From Flexamia atlantica (lineage: Eukaryota; Arthropoda; Insecta; Hemiptera; Cicadellidae), in the NCBI GenBank assembly GCA_035578135.1, contig JAQJVK010000006.1, positions 12,305,501 through 12,369,500 on the forward strand: DNA of 64,000 bases, given 5' to 3'. Of this stretch, positions 33,685 through 46,725 are shown one piece after another. Below the pieces are notes generated by a model, which was given only the letters and a program-made list of their open reading frames with translations, searched no databases and was not told where the DNA came from. The translations under genes were made by a program, and so were the position numbers. Positions within the stretch are counted from its first letter, which is position 1; each line of letters opens with the position of its first letter.

Positions 33685-35109
33685 GACGAAAGAAAACCTT
33701 TCCCCACTCATACATACACAAGGAACGGCGTAACAAGATTTTTATTATTTTTAAAATACAGATGTTCCTCAAACATGAGGTCATGGGTTCGAATCTTAGA
33801 TTTTTTAAACGTAAGCATATGTTATGTTATGCATCATTTTAAAGCTTGAAACAAAACAAACAATTTGGTGAAAACAGAATTCACTTATCTTTGTTCATTT
33901 CAAAATGGCGGCCATTTTCGAGAAAAATATTAGGATTTATGGAATACCCTGTTTCTTGAGAATCACTGAACATTTTTTTTTGTTTAAACATTATTAATCC
34001 ACGTAAACTTAGCTTTAATTTGATATAAGACATGTCAAAATTTAGAAAATAAAAGTTTTTGACAGTGAATTTTATTTTGTTTTATGTTGGTAGCCCTGAA
34101 TATCAATAAATTTCAATGGCAGCATATGTCAAATAACCTATCATTCTTCTGGTCTTGCTAAGACTAACAACTTTTAAGTTAACACCTACCTCCTATCTTT
34201 GGTTGTTTTGTAGTTATAAGCAAAATACTCTTATTTTACCATATAAAGCCGATGTTAAAAGTGCAGTACTCAAGTTTAGTTAATGCAAGTTTCATTTAAT
34301 GCAGCACATTTATCATGGTCTTTATATGGTAAAATGGAGTTTTTTGCTTGTAACTATTGAACCATCAATGGATGGAGGTAGGTGAAAATGGAAAAGAAAG
34401 AAAGAAAAAATATTTATTCCAGAAAAGCACATATACAACAATAGAATAGAACACATAAAGTACAACAGTCTTAACTCTTGCGAATTACACTTAACACTAA
34501 CAGCTATGATGATACAAATAAACTTCAAGTAGACACTAAATAAGCATAACCGTGACATATAAGTAAAGCACACTCACAAGATGTTGGTCTTTGTGAGACC
34601 TGTAAAATTATATGCCATTTGACATAATATGCTGTCATTTAAAATTTTTTATTTTCAATTTTAAAATAAAATTAAATGTATTAGCAAAAACTTTTATATT
34701 CTAAACGTTGGCATATTTTATATCAAATTATATATGAGTTTACGCGGATAAATAATTTTTAAACAGAAAAATATGTTTAGAGATTATTTAGATACAGAGT
34801 ATTCCGTAAATACTAATATTTTTCACGGAAATGACAGCCATTTTGAAATTAGTAAAGATAAGTGAATTCTGTTTTCACCAAATCGTTTGTTTCGTTTAGA
34901 GCTTTAAAATAATGGGTAACATGACATATGTTTACGACTAAAAATTCTGAGATTCGAACCCTTGACCTTCGGTTTTTTGAAAATCCTGTATTTTAAAAAG
35001 AGCAAAAATATTTTTATGTCGTTCCTTGGGTATAAGTTAGCGGAGAAAGGTTTTGTTTCGTCTTACTATGTCAAGCCGTTCTTCTAAAATCTGTTGATTC
35101 ATCCTGTAT
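33685..35109. mobile_element. Fold-back element B, relative of element A, with internal insertion
   Basis: The left arm (33685-34246) is the inverse of the right arm (34318-35109), around a spacer of about 70 bp whose GTGCAGTACTCAAGTTTA is shared with element A (about 6231). Arms carry the 'AATGGCGGCCATTTT' and 'GGTTCGAA' words. The right arm holds an extra piece of about 190 bp at 34385-34575 (GAAAGAAAGAAA start), absent from the left arm and from element A, so it is a later insertion. Both terminal TIRs are eroded (right end CATCCTGTATA). Confidence 0.75.
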
Positions 35110-35740
35110 AACTGGTAACATAAATTCCCGTATAAGCAGTGCTAGGGGCCTTAAGAAAATGTACTGTAACAGTTAAATAAAACATTAGTCGTTTAAATGG
35201 TTCTGCGGTTACAATACTGCATGTATGTTTTACTGTGTATATATTTTTTTATTATTTTACCATCGATTGTATGCTTGTTCGTTCAAATATATGGCAAGTA
35301 TTCTCTTAACAAATCCCTAACCTTTGATATTTTACTATGTTTTGGAGAAGCGGAAGGAAACTATTAGAATCACCTCGCTTATGATAAACTAATTATAATG
35401 TTTAAAATATAAAACGATAAAGTGAGGACACCTTAAGAGATGTCTACTTGTATAATGTATTGTATGATGTATATTGTAGATATATTTAAATCCGAGAATG
35501 GTTCTCATCATTTTAGGTAGCGAGGCGGCTCACCTTTCCCACCCGTGAGTTCAGGGCTTCTCTAAGTAAGTTTTGTTGAAGGAAGGATAACTGGTATTCA
35601 AAGATTAGACAGGAATGTGGGAGAGGAATTATTTATTGTTGTACTGTTTTATGATCATTTATAAAAGGATATGATAAAACAAAATATTCGATTCAATTTT
35701 CATAGGTTTCATTGAAACACCCGATGTTCATGTTTACTTT

Positions 35741-36335
35741 GTAGTCTAGGCAACGAAGGGGTATAGAGGGAAATTTTTGGAACACAATTTTTGTCTTTAC
35801 AGCTTTCTTTGGACTAGTTAGGAGGTGAACATATCCGCAGCCCTTGAGTGTTAGGGGGAGGGGGTCTGAAGACAAATTTCTATGATTGAGGTGCCAAAAT
35901 ACTAAGAGTTTTGTCACTGTTTCATGAATGTTGTTAATTTTTCTTTAGGTGAAAAAGCGTTACCCAATTGGGTATGTATGTTACACTCAAATTTACATGT
36001 ATTTCTTATGGAAGGGATATTTGTCATTTACAACATGTTTATTAAAACTACTGTACGAAAATAGACATATTATATACTTTTCTCATAGGAAATTTAATTT
36101 TCTTTAATTTTCCGATTTAATAGGGTATACCAAAAGTTGATAGTTTTCAAGACATTTAGGAAAAACTTAAAAATGGTACCTTCAGACCCCCCTCCCTCCC
36201 ACGGCTCAAGGGCTACGACGGGGACTTTTGATGTGTATATCTCTTAACTAGTCCAAAGAAAATTGCAAAGTCAAAAATTGTGTTCCATGCATTTCCTTCT
36301 ATACACTTTTTTTTAGCATTCGTTGCCTAATGAAC
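35741..36335. mobile_element. About 590-bp element with about 140-bp TIRs
   Basis: The left arm, 35741-35882 (CTAGGCAACGAAGGGGTATAG...CTTTGGACTAGTTA...GGGGGTCTGAAG), is the inverse of the right arm, about 36178-36333. The interior of about 300 bp is unique and AT-rich. No ORF of note apart from one of 74 aa across the left arm that does not extend into the interior. Confidence 0.75.
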
Positions 36336-36451
36336 TGTTGTACTGGAGTACAATATTAAATTGTAAACTCTTATTTTTTAATAACTTTACACTGACTACT
36401 ATTGAACTTTAAAATAATGAATTGTCTCAAGAGGTTTATATAATATTGGTA

Positions 36452-36470
36452 GGGGGGGGGGGGGGGGGCA
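36452..36470 (+). repeat. G homopolymer
   Basis: A run of about 18-19 G following TTGGTA. This is a likely sequencing or assembly trouble spot, and G-quadruplex formation is possible. Confidence 0.9.
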
Positions 36471-37764
36471 AACAATAATTTTATTGTGTAGTCACACCTT
36501 AATAATAGTGCCCATTCGTATCAAGTCAACTGTGTATCTATGCTAACATCTGTTGCTAGAGCTACGCTTTGATCTAGATTTTTAGACTTTTCAGAACAAT
36601 AATCACTATTAAATATAATTTTCATTTATAAAAATGTAATTTCATGCCTAGAAATGGAAGATAAAAGATCAAATAAATATTTACAAAAAACTCTACATCT
36701 GTTTCTATGAAATAATTAGTAGAGGATAAAATGTCTATATTAATTTTTTGGTAAATGGTAATTTAAGCTCAAGTATATATTAAATAAGTGTTATTTCGTT
36801 ACCATTTGATGAATAACATTATTTGAAAGCAATATGTAAGTGCCCTAAATGTGTTTATGCCACAAACATTGGCAAGTTCTATATTTTCAAAAAGGTGTCT
36901 TCTTACACTGAAAATGAATTAATGAAGAATAATATATTTTGTTTAATAGCGTTATCAAAAATAACATTCAGTCACATAAAAGGTGTTTGTTATTAATTCA
37001 TATTTAATTGTGTTTCACAATATGTTTGATACATGGAAACAATTAAAATTAAATATATGTAAGAGTAAGTATAAAAGTAAGAGGAATAACAAATTCATTA
37101 AAGTATTAAAATCACTTAACATTGACTCAGATGGAGAGGAATGGGTAAAGTAGTCGCTTTACATCAGGGGCGATTTGTACGAGACTCTTCTATAATGATA
37201 TTTGATTATTTTTAAATCGTGCAATTCTGCTCTTTTAAAGGACATTGAATACGTGATTAACATTTTGAAGTTTTTTGTGGAAAGCATTCATTTTAGCGAT
37301 TTCTTTCAAATATAACATGCTTGCATTAGACTTTACTTTAAGTTTGGTTTACTTAAAAAATAACTGGTTCTCAAGGGACATGACAGAACATGACAGAACA
37401 TTAAATGGCATCAATTTGTTTTTCTACTAAATTCTATATCAAACAAAAAATGTAATATAAATTTGAAGATGATGTTGTAACTACATGAAAACACTGTTCC
37501 CTCCAAATAATAATAATTATGAAGCCTTTAAAGAATTTCCTAAGCTTTTGGGAAATATTTCCAGGGACAAATCTGTTACTATTGATTTAGTAATAATTTT
37601 AAATTTTACTTACGAATTCCCAGGATAATTATAAATTGTTAAAAACATAAATAATTTTGTAGAGGTTATTAAGATAAAAAAACCAACTTACTGATTTATG
37701 CCATCCCTAAAATATAATGAGAACACTTATATTACAGAAGAGGAAATACGTATTTTCCAGTAAG

Positions 37765-37880
37765 CATGTAGCGCCGGTAACATGCTGCGAGACGAGAGCG
37801 CTGCGCGGAACTGAGCCGGGCTACAGAGCGCTCTGGCGGCCGCGCGCGCAACCATGCGCCGCTGCCGGCCGCTCTAGAAT
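37765..37880. promoter_or_regulatory. Isolated GC/CpG-rich island
   Basis: About 115 bp with many CpG (GAGAGCGCTGCGCGG, GGCGGCCGCGCGCGC, GCCGGCCGCTC) in otherwise AT-rich DNA, with a palindromic AGAGCGCT/AGCGCTCT pair. It could be a promoter or untranslated first exon, conceivably of the receptor, whose 5' end would lie on this side. No ORF with protein character was found. Confidence 0.25.
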
Positions 37881-38169
37881 AACCCGTCCTTTATTGTGCT
37901 CATCTTAAATGGCCGAGAAATGAACGATGGATTAGTGGATAAAACACGATTGGGATGCGTGAAATGATTGCTGGCACCCACACAAGTCATGTGGAGGGAA
38001 GGATAAAGGGGTTTCTATTTTTAACACTTTAAGTTATAATAATGATCTTTAGTTGCCTTAAAAGAACACCTTAAAATTATTTTACAACAGCACATAAACA
38101 TTTAAAATTATAGCGTTTTTTCTAAATTGTCTTCTTTCTTGTATATTATTAATTCTGTAAGCGATTTTT

Positions 38170-38840
38170 TAAAATCAAAATTGTGAGAGTTTGACAGCGT
38201 GCAGAATGACAGGAGATGGCTCAAATAAAAGGTCTCGGCCCCAGGGGGTCGGGAAAAATAGCAGATTATGTCCAAATATACCAGAAAATGATAAATAACG
38301 AAAAATATCTTCCATTCAAAATGCATTGGGATTGAAAAGATTGAAAAACGTCTGCTTTGTTTACATTAAACATGTGGTGCTAATGCTTGATTCAAAGCCA
38401 TATGGTAGATGTGGGATTTGTTTCAAAATGCAGGTAACTATGCATGTTCAATGTACTACAACAAAAATATTTTTAATTTAAGATTTTCTAATTTTATAAT
38501 AATTAAGGGTTTGATTTTTTCATAATTTAAAATTACAAAAAGTTAAGTTCGTTTGTTTAGTTTATGTTATAACGATGCAGAATTAATACCAAATAATCTA
38601 TACATGTATATATACAATTACGTAAGCGAAATTTTTGCGAAGAAATTGTGGGCGTTTGGAAGGTCGCAGGATGATGGGGGGGGGCTAAAACTGAAGGTCT
38701 CCATCTCAGGGACTCGGGGAAAATACTGAAATTGCTTTAAGCTTACTATCAAATGAGAAATAACGTAAAATAGCTGTCATTTAATAACCATTAGGATATA
38801 AAAAGGTCTGTTAAGGTCTGCTTTATTTATAAAACCAAAT
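38170..38840 (+). repeat. Pair of diverged direct repeats (about 190 bp)
   Basis: 38190-38390 and 38645-38845 share order and wording: GCAG(A/G)ATGA, AAGGTCTC, then CAGGG(G/A)(G/C)TCGGG, ATAACG(A/T)AAAATA, GTCTGCTTT(G/A)TTTA. They are two copies of one unknown repeat about 455 bp apart. Confidence 0.5.
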
Positions 38841-39227
38841 GCTAGAAATAATCAAAATTTTGTGGATCCAAAAGCCTATTTTCTAAGAAGATATTTTGTT
38901 TTATAGTAAAGAAGTATTATGCTTAGGGGCTATTAGCCCCTTCAAGCCTCTAGTTTCGTCTGAAATCTATATTTATAAAAAATAATTATGGTATACTGTA
39001 TATATTTGAAATTTATGGACTCTAGCACTTTTTGTCCGTTTACAGAGAAACTTGGTGTATATATTATATGTAAATTTTCACGAAAAGGTTTTCAAGCCAT
39101 CCACTTCGTCCTAACTCTATTGGATTCCTCCCTAGATGCCCAAAAGGGCTCCCATATTAACCTTGTGCAATTGTATATTTTATAAAAGCTAATAGCATTT
39201 TTACTTGTTCAGGTGATCTTAGGTAAA

Positions 39228-39758
39228 CAGTCTAAGGCAACAAGACGTTGTAGAGCCGAATTTGCTCACCTAACTACTCCGCACTCTGTTCGCGCGAAAC
39301 GTACTGGTGATTGATTGAAAATTTAAGATATTAATAAACTGCACTAATCTACCATAACTTCTGCATAAATCTGCAGAGCGCTGCCTAAAAGAAATACTCT
39401 TATAAAGACTAAAGACTATATTTAATTAATTTGCTAAAATCGAGTTTCTTAACAAAAAGGTATAAAAAACTCAACCAAATATATTTTCTTAAGTTAACCT
39501 AAAGTTAAAGAATAAATAATTTTCATCAAATAAAACAAGTTAACACAAATTAAAAAATACGTGTCGCCATTAAGAATTGAATCCGAACCTTCAGCATAGA
39601 AATTCACAGACGTCACCATTGGACAATGAATCCATATTGCTGATGATGTAATTCTTAAGAATTTATTCATCTGTTTTAATGTATTCGTTTTAAACAATCT
39701 TCAATTAGCTTTTAGGTGAGCAAATTCGGCTCCACAACGTTTTTTGTCCAAGACATGA
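39228..39758. mobile_element. MITE with about 45-bp TIRs
   Basis: GACGTTGTAGAGCCGAATTT...CACCTAA at 39241-39273 is the inverse of 39712-39746, and weaker pairing continues outward for about 12 bp on both sides. About 530 bp in total, AT-rich interior, no gene. Confidence 0.65.
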
Positions 39759-39759
39759 C

Positions 39760-42375
39760 AACGTCTGTCAGGTTCAGCGAGTCAAATTCCTTATTGAATT
39801 CAAAATCGAAAATCACGTAGGCGATTTGGAAAGATTGTTGGTATTTTAACGTAAGCAATTGTATTGTTAATTCATTATGTTAAAACAAATCAGTGAATTA
39901 TTTCAAATTTACTATTTTGAAAGATAGAATCGAACATTTTAATTCTGTTTTGAGCCTGGCCGGGATGAAAATCGATTACGTTCGGCTAAGGGAGCGTTGA
40001 AGCGAGCACCATATCTACTTGGCACCTGATATGTTATTGAAAAATGTACATACATATTGCCATATTATTAAGGCTATACAGTTTATATTATTATATTCTT
40101 TTCATAAGCAAACAACCACGTGCCTTTCGTCATGTGCCAGCCAATAAAAAACAAAGGATTGTAATTTAAAACATTGTAACGTTTATTTTGTTTACACTAT
40201 TATTTTTTTCAATCTTATCTCAGGGAAATTGGAAAGGGTAAATAAACTGATATTTTACGGACAGTTATCGATCACTTGTCCGGTTGGATCAAAGCTTTCA
40301 ATTACTTATAAGCCCAACACCTAAAATTTTGAACTACACAGCGTTCGATCACTTGCAAGGGTAAGATTCAGGGAAGGGCTGAGTTTTTCAGCGCCGTAAG
40401 TTATGTAATAAAAAGTATTTTTTAGAATCGCAACTTCAACTACTTATCAAATATTTAAATTCTTTACAATTTTTTTTATATTTACCATACCAAATAAATT
40501 GATGTATACTGGTAAAATTGAAAAAAAACCAACAGGAAAGGAACTTGGGGCGAATGGTATTAGTGAGGTTCCTAATTTCAGACAGCGTTCTACCACTTGT
40601 CTGTATCTAATTCCAATTGATGCTGTTTGCTGAGGAGTTTCTTGCTCTCTAAACTGCTTCGAGAGGTTTGGTATTCCAGTATTCATTGTGTCTCTGGATT
40701 CTCTGCTAGCTTATGGAGGATTAACGATGCACTTTAAAATTCTGGTAGGCTGGAATATAAGAATACTGAACATAAATTTCCACTTCAATAGCTACTTTGT
40801 AATGGTTTTAAACTCAAAAAGTATATTTTTCAGGTAAAAAGTGTAATAAATGATTTTATTCTTAAAGTTATCACAGGAAAAATCACCTGTTTACGAGTCT
40901 GCTTACCGAGTCACATACCTCAACATATTGTTTTGATTGTATCGTTTTAAGATGTTTTTAAAAATATTTCACCAAGAGTGACAGATTTTATTTTATATAT
41001 GTATCCCTTAGCAAGGCCAACATATCATTATTTATTAAAAAAAGGTTATTATTTTTCATCAACCTTCATTTTGACTCAAGGTACGTCTGGTTTTAGATTC
41101 TAGGCCTAATTTATTTACGAGTGATAATAATTTAATTTTTCTTATAATGTTTTTGCATTTGGTTATTACTGTTTCCCTCTACTTTTAGTTCTTTAGGCCT
41201 TTTATATGGCAACGAAAATGATCCGTTACAACTTATAGTTAGTTAATAAGGTAACAAAATAAAATATTACAGTCAACGAAATGTTATACAGGGAGTCTAA
41301 AAGCTCCACTGATTGCAACATTAAGGGGAGAGTCAATAAATGGAAGTAAACATTGTTGTAAGGTCTACGTTTGTTGACCAAACATCCACCTACGATAATT
41401 CAACCAATCAATTACAATTTGCTTTTAACCTAACCGTAGACATTCGAATATCGTCAAATTACATGATGGCCTTTTACAATGACAACCAAAGTTAACCATT
41501 TCAACTGCCCCTAAATTCGAATAACATTTTTGAACAATAAATTTTATAAGAATTATCTCATTATTAAAGCTTTTGACTATTAATAATTTCTAGGTTTTTT
41601 CACAACATATTAACCCTTAAAAACATATTTTTCCATTCGTATTTGGTATTAAATGAAAGATATAACTATCGGGATATACCTTTTACGGTTTTGCAGAAAA
41701 CTCTATAAAAAATTCCTTCGTCCTGGATACTTTAAAATTCCACCGAAAGTGCTACTTCTGTTGGTAAATCCGATTTTTTTACTTTTTGTGGGTTGTTCAA
41801 CGTTACAAAATTTAAAACCATCATTAAGTGATCATTTTGAAAGGGTCGTTACGTTCGACATGATGGTACTTGCCTGAATCAGATTCCTTTCCCCATACCA
41901 AAATTTAATATCAATTTATAAAATATAACATTTTGAGAAAGTTGTATTTTAAGAGAGGCTGGAAATAGATTTGGAATATGCTCTAGTAAGTTGTATTTGA
42001 CAAGCCCTTTAACTTAATTGGTCACTAGATTGAAGTATATTTTATTGATTCGGGGCAACCTCCATGTCAAAATATTCATATATTCTGAAACTCTTTTGAA
42101 AACAAATCCTCAAATTGAAAGGATTTTTAATATCATTTGGTATCACATTGAACATTCTTAGTGCCATAAAATGAAACCTTTATTTTAAAAAGTGCGTTCT
42201 GGTTTTGGGACAAGAAGATTGTTGGACAAGAAGTTTTTAACTTTGATTGGTAAGAAGTTTCATTAAAATCCAATCTGCCCCTTTTGACTGTAAAAATATT
42301 TTAAAACTTTGTAGACATATAATGTTGTCTTGAGAGATACTTGAGAGTTAAAAATTTTTAATTGAAAAATAAAGG
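39760..42375. other. No gene seen
   Basis: AT-rich. Three similar words with a CACTTG core (CGATCACTTGTCC near 40269, CGATCACTTGCAAGG near 40346, TACCACTTGTCTG near 40591) might be a small binding-site cluster. A lone TACAGGGAGTC end lies at 41287. Otherwise unremarkable. Confidence 0.4.
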
Positions 42376-42379
42376 TTTT

Positions 42380-44225
42380 AAAGGTTCAGTTTTTACTTTT
42401 TTTATTAATACTCCAACAATGTTCTTTGCTGCAAAAATAAAATTGATATTCGTATTGTACGTTCCACCACATCACGTCAAACCGCATTCTAACCGACTTT
42501 CAAATAAATAAAATTAAATATTTCCAAAATTTCCTCATCACTTATGTCTCTTAAAGAATAAAAGATTTCTTAATACGTTATTTAGCTTTTTTAGATTCAA
42601 AATGTGTTTTTTTATTCACTATCTAAAGTTAGTCCAAGATATTTAATTTCAACAGTCTCCTACTAAAGCATAAAGACCCCCACATCTAGTTTGTGGGCAA
42701 AGAAATTTAATACATTTATAAATAGTTGGTTCATTGTCTTAAAAGATTTTCTCTGCTAAAAATTTATGTATTTGTTTTTTCTGTACTCAGGACCATGTGC
42801 TTTTGATTTTAACCACCATTTAAGAGACATTAAATCAATATTTGTTTGCCATTTTTCTTGTTCCCATGAAATTTTGACATGACACAAACCTGTTTCGTCA
42901 GCAAATGAAGTGAGATTACCAAGGAAAGATGCATTACAAAGGTCACATATGTAAACAATAAAAAGGGCTGCCCCTAAAATAGGACACTGAGGAACGCCAT
43001 GAAAATTCCCCCCATTTCGCTAAAGTTGCCATTTTCTAACACAGTGCTTTCTGCCAATTAAGTAGCTTGCAGACCAATTCTGTACTCTTCCTCTAACTCC
43101 GCTTTGATATCATTTTGAAAGAAGAATGTTAAAATCTGCTGCATCAAATACTTTTTTATATTAAGGAAAATACTATTTACTTTTAAGAATTAATTCAGAT
43201 TATTTTATATAGAACCTAGCAAAGCCATTTTAGTATTTAATCGTTCTATGAATCCAAACTGTTTGCTACTAAAATGCTATTTTTCTCCAAAAGATTGACA
43301 AGTTTTTATTTAATGATTTTCTTCTAATTCTTGGGAACAGAAGATAGTACTAAAATTAGACGAGAGTTTGAATTGGATTTATGAGTTGGGATAACCAAGG
43401 CTTCTTTTAATTTTGATGGAAAAACTCCACTTTCTAAACAATAATTATTAGGTAAAGTAGAACATCACCAATCTTTTCACATACGGTTTTATCAAAGAGG
43501 AACTAATTCCATCAATGCCTGGTATTGTTCTATTATTAAAGAATATACCAATTTTCAAGTCATCTTTTGTCACAGGTTCAAGAACCATAGAATTCAACTG
43601 ATAAACGCCCTTAAATTCTTTTGCCATTTCCCGCTACTTAAATTCTTCAGGCTTAACTTGTATTTGTATCTTTTTTATCAACAACAGATACAAAAATAGT
43701 CATTAAACTCGTTACAAACAAGCTCAGGATCACTTACATCATACCGATTTCCCGACATATATATGTTGCCATTACCCTTCCTGCATTCATGACCTATGAG
43801 ATTATTTACAAAACCACAAATTGTTTTTGAATTGTCATTTCAGTCATTAAAAACATAGTTATAGCAATCACGTTTCAAAACTTTTATTTCTTTATTTAAC
43901 TAATTACTATAATTTTTATTTAACTTCAATAACTTTTCGTTACTTGGATGTTTTTTTACAATTCTAAAAATTCTATTTCTGATTTTAATTTTCATACAAA
44001 TAAAGTCATTGATTCAAGATTTTATCTTGTTAAAAATACTTCTTTTACCTACTTCAACTTTACTTTTGAATATCACATTTTTAAGAGTCAAGGAAGTACT
44101 CTTTGGCCAGTAATATATGTTGTCGGTAGATATACGTCCAGTCGCCATCGAGAAGGAAATTGAGAGTTTTGTTATCAACGCGATAAGCCGGTGGATCGCT
44201 CGGGACTTTGTTGCCGGCGCCACGC
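42380..44225 (-). pseudogene. LINE reverse-transcriptase remnant
   Basis: Broken frames on the minus strand show non-LTR reverse-transcriptase landmarks in order: CNEFNDYF (about 43720), NNRTIPGIDGISSSLIK (about 43540-43490), a KAFDAADFNILL-like stretch needing frame corrections (about 43160-43110), GVPQCPILGAALFIVYI (43000-42950), SFADET (about 42906-42890, where the catalytic FADD/YADD motif has become FADE) and VEIKYLGLTLDSE (about 42655-42620). Many stops and indels mean it is dead. The upstream endonuclease part is at 45430-45900, beyond an inserted fold-back. Layout fits a Jockey/CR1-like element. Confidence 0.8.
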
Positions 44226-44259
44226 GACATTGCTTGACCTTGACTACTACCTATATCAG

Positions 44260-45408
44260 ACGTGGCGTCTCATAGTCTATAATTTCATAGCATATAACGG
44301 TCAATTTGTGGCATAGCCAAGAAAGACGATTTTGTTGCATAGCATATAACGCCCATTATAGGGTATATCCTAGAATCACATTTCTTTATAGGCTATGAAA
44401 CACTATGTCAAAAACATTATATGCTATAACACAGTTTTGTTTTATAAACTATAATAGTTAAATTCTAATCTAATTGCTAATAACTTACTGTATTATAACC
44501 CATAATGTGGAAATTGTGTTATAGTCTATAAAAAGCAAACTGTGTTATAGCATATAATGAAAATATGAATAGTGTTTTATAGTCTATAATATTGAAACTG
44601 TATCATAATATATAACGAGTTTTAAGATTTGTTGCATAACCTATAATGTTTTAGCAGAAGTGTGTCATAGCCTATAATCTCAAAAGTGTGTTATAGTATA
44701 TAATGGTTAATTTGTGGCATATCCTATAAAACCGATTTTGTGTTATAGCCTATAAATACGATTTTGTTGCATAGTCTAGAAAGGCGATTTTGTGGTATAG
44801 TCTATAATTTGCTGCGTGCCTCTCCTCCCCATTATATGTTATTCAGCAAACTCGTCTTTCTAGGCTATACCACAAATTCACTATTATATGCTATGATACA
44901 CTTTCTTCTATTTCATTATATACTATAACACACTTTGCTTATTATAGATTATAACACAATTTTGAATTTATGGGCTATAACACAGGAAATTATTAACGAT
45001 TATATTAGAATTTTATGATTATAGGTTATGCAACAAAACTGTGTTATAACATATAAAGCTTTTTACAAACTGTTTCATAGCCTATAACGATATTGTGATT
45101 ATGGGGGTTATACCCTATAATGGGCATTATATGTTATGCAACATAATCTTCTTTCTGGACTATGCCACAAATCGACCATTATATGCTATAACACACTTTT
45201 GAAATTTCTATAACACACTTCTGCTAAAAATTATAGGTTATGCAACAATTTGTGAAATTCATTATTTGCTATGATACAATTGCGATATTATAGGTTATGA
45301 CACGCTTTTTACATTTCCATTATATACTATAACACAGTTTGCTTTTTATAGACTATAACACAATTTTTCAGTTATAGGCTATGAGATTATAGGCTATAAC
45401 TAGACACC
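44260..45408. mobile_element. Fold-back element made of CTATAA-type short repeats
   Basis: Both halves are strings of variants of TGTGTTATAGCCTATAATG. They run in one orientation from about 44262 to 44815 and in the opposite one from about 44830 to 45408. The centre (about 44816-44846) is a short unique GCGTGCCTCTCCTCC. The ends TGGCGTCT and AGACACCA are inverted. ATATCAGA occurs at about 44252-44259 on the left flank and again right after the right end, giving an 8-bp target duplication. It sits between the endonuclease and RT portions of the LINE, so it inserted after the LINE did. Confidence 0.85.
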
Positions 45409-45429
45409 ATATCAGATACGCGCACCAAA

Positions 45430-45900
45430 CTAAGGTCGGTTATCTGTAAATGTTCTACTCTTACTTGCATTGTAATACTACTCTTCCTGGTAATTTTTAT
45501 AAAGACATGATCAATACAAGTTGGTGTTTCTGAGGTAATCCTAGTTAGTTAGTTAATGAATAATGAAACATTCAAATTCATTAGCGAAGAAATTTAACAA
45601 AGAAATTTGTTCTTATAATTTAATACCGAATCTTCAATAAAGTTTATGTTACCATCACCATCTATATAAATACATTTTTCATTAATTTTAAACTTAAATG
45701 GTTCATAAAATAATTTTAGTTCTTTGATAAAACATTCTTTAAAAAACGAATGCTATCTGTAAATTGCAAATACATCATAGATGATACACTTATTTAAACT
45801 TTACATGCATTTTATCAGCCGAGTGAAACTAAACAGGATTATGTTGTATAATTTTTATCAAACATTTAATATAAAATGCCAAACTACTTAATAAACACAG
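45430..45900 (-). pseudogene. LINE endonuclease-domain remnant
   Basis: Minus-strand fragments match the C-terminal part of an APE-type endonuclease: IYIDGDGNINFIEDS (a GDFN-like motif, about 45680-45630), FANEFECF (about 45595) and, across a frameshift, TSETPTCIDHVFIK (about 45540-45500). This precedes the RT portion in the same orientation, as expected for ORF2 of a Jockey/CR1-like LINE split by the fold-back element. Confidence 0.7.
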
Positions 45901-46349
45901 CCAAAATGACTAAATTACTTTTTTTACGTTTATTGTTTGATTTTGTGGCGTTTACGTGTGGTTCTTTCAGGTATTTTAAAGTGTATTTTTTCACATTATA
46001 CTTTTTTTAAACTGAGTTTTTGTAATGTTTCGAAACATATTTCGTTTCCAAATTTCAAGCATTTTGGTAGTTCTTTCTCCAATTATGCGCTTTCCTCATC
46101 AACATAGAGGACATGATTCTCTGAAGGAGATATTAACTCCGTGCAATCAAGAAGTATCGACAGGAGAATAGGCCCTTTAATGCTAAGATGAGAAATGGAT
46201 AAATGAGGGATATGTGAAGGACAAAGGAATGGGTTGACATAGAAGTTAAAACAGGAAAGATGTTTTCTTTAATGGCCTATCGACAGGAATGAAAAGTACC
46301 CATCTTGAAAACGAATTCCGTCAATAGTGTCTCACAGGGCAATGAAAAT

Positions 46350-46706
46350 GTTTTTACATCGTACTACACAGAAACATATGTTTTCTGTGCCTTATTCTTG
46401 GCTAAAAAGTTACCCTTTGCCGATAACTGCTCTGTAAATTTACCGTGCAATGCACAGTAAATTTATCGTGCACTAGGAAACATAAATAACAGAAGTAAAC
46501 AATAAAAGCAATCACCCGATTGCAGCAAACCCAGGTTTAATGAATGTTTTGGTTAGTTCAGAGGAATGTAGTGGCGGCACTGGTAGCAGTAGGAAATGTT
46601 TGTTTATTATAGGCTAGGTTTGAAGAATTGAGAAACGAAATATTTTATGCAAAGAATACGTTATGATTAAAAAATATGTTTTTCTGATTAGTACGATGTA
46701 AAATAT
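46350..46706. mobile_element. Small MITE with about 28-bp TIRs
   Basis: TTTTTACATCGTACTACACAG...ACATAT (46350-46378) is the inverse of ATATGTTTTTCTGATTAGTACGATGTAAAA (46673-46703). It contains a further near-palindrome, TAAATTTACCGTGCA/TGCACAGTAAATTTA, at about 46435-46468. Confidence 0.5.
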
Positions 46707-46725
46707 CGCACATCACACTCGCACG

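Noticed and set aside
44230..45410. CRISPR-like array of short repeats
   Set aside because: Repeats are degenerate, have no uniform spacers and invert at the centre; the DNA is eukaryotic and the unit has transposon ends and a target duplication.
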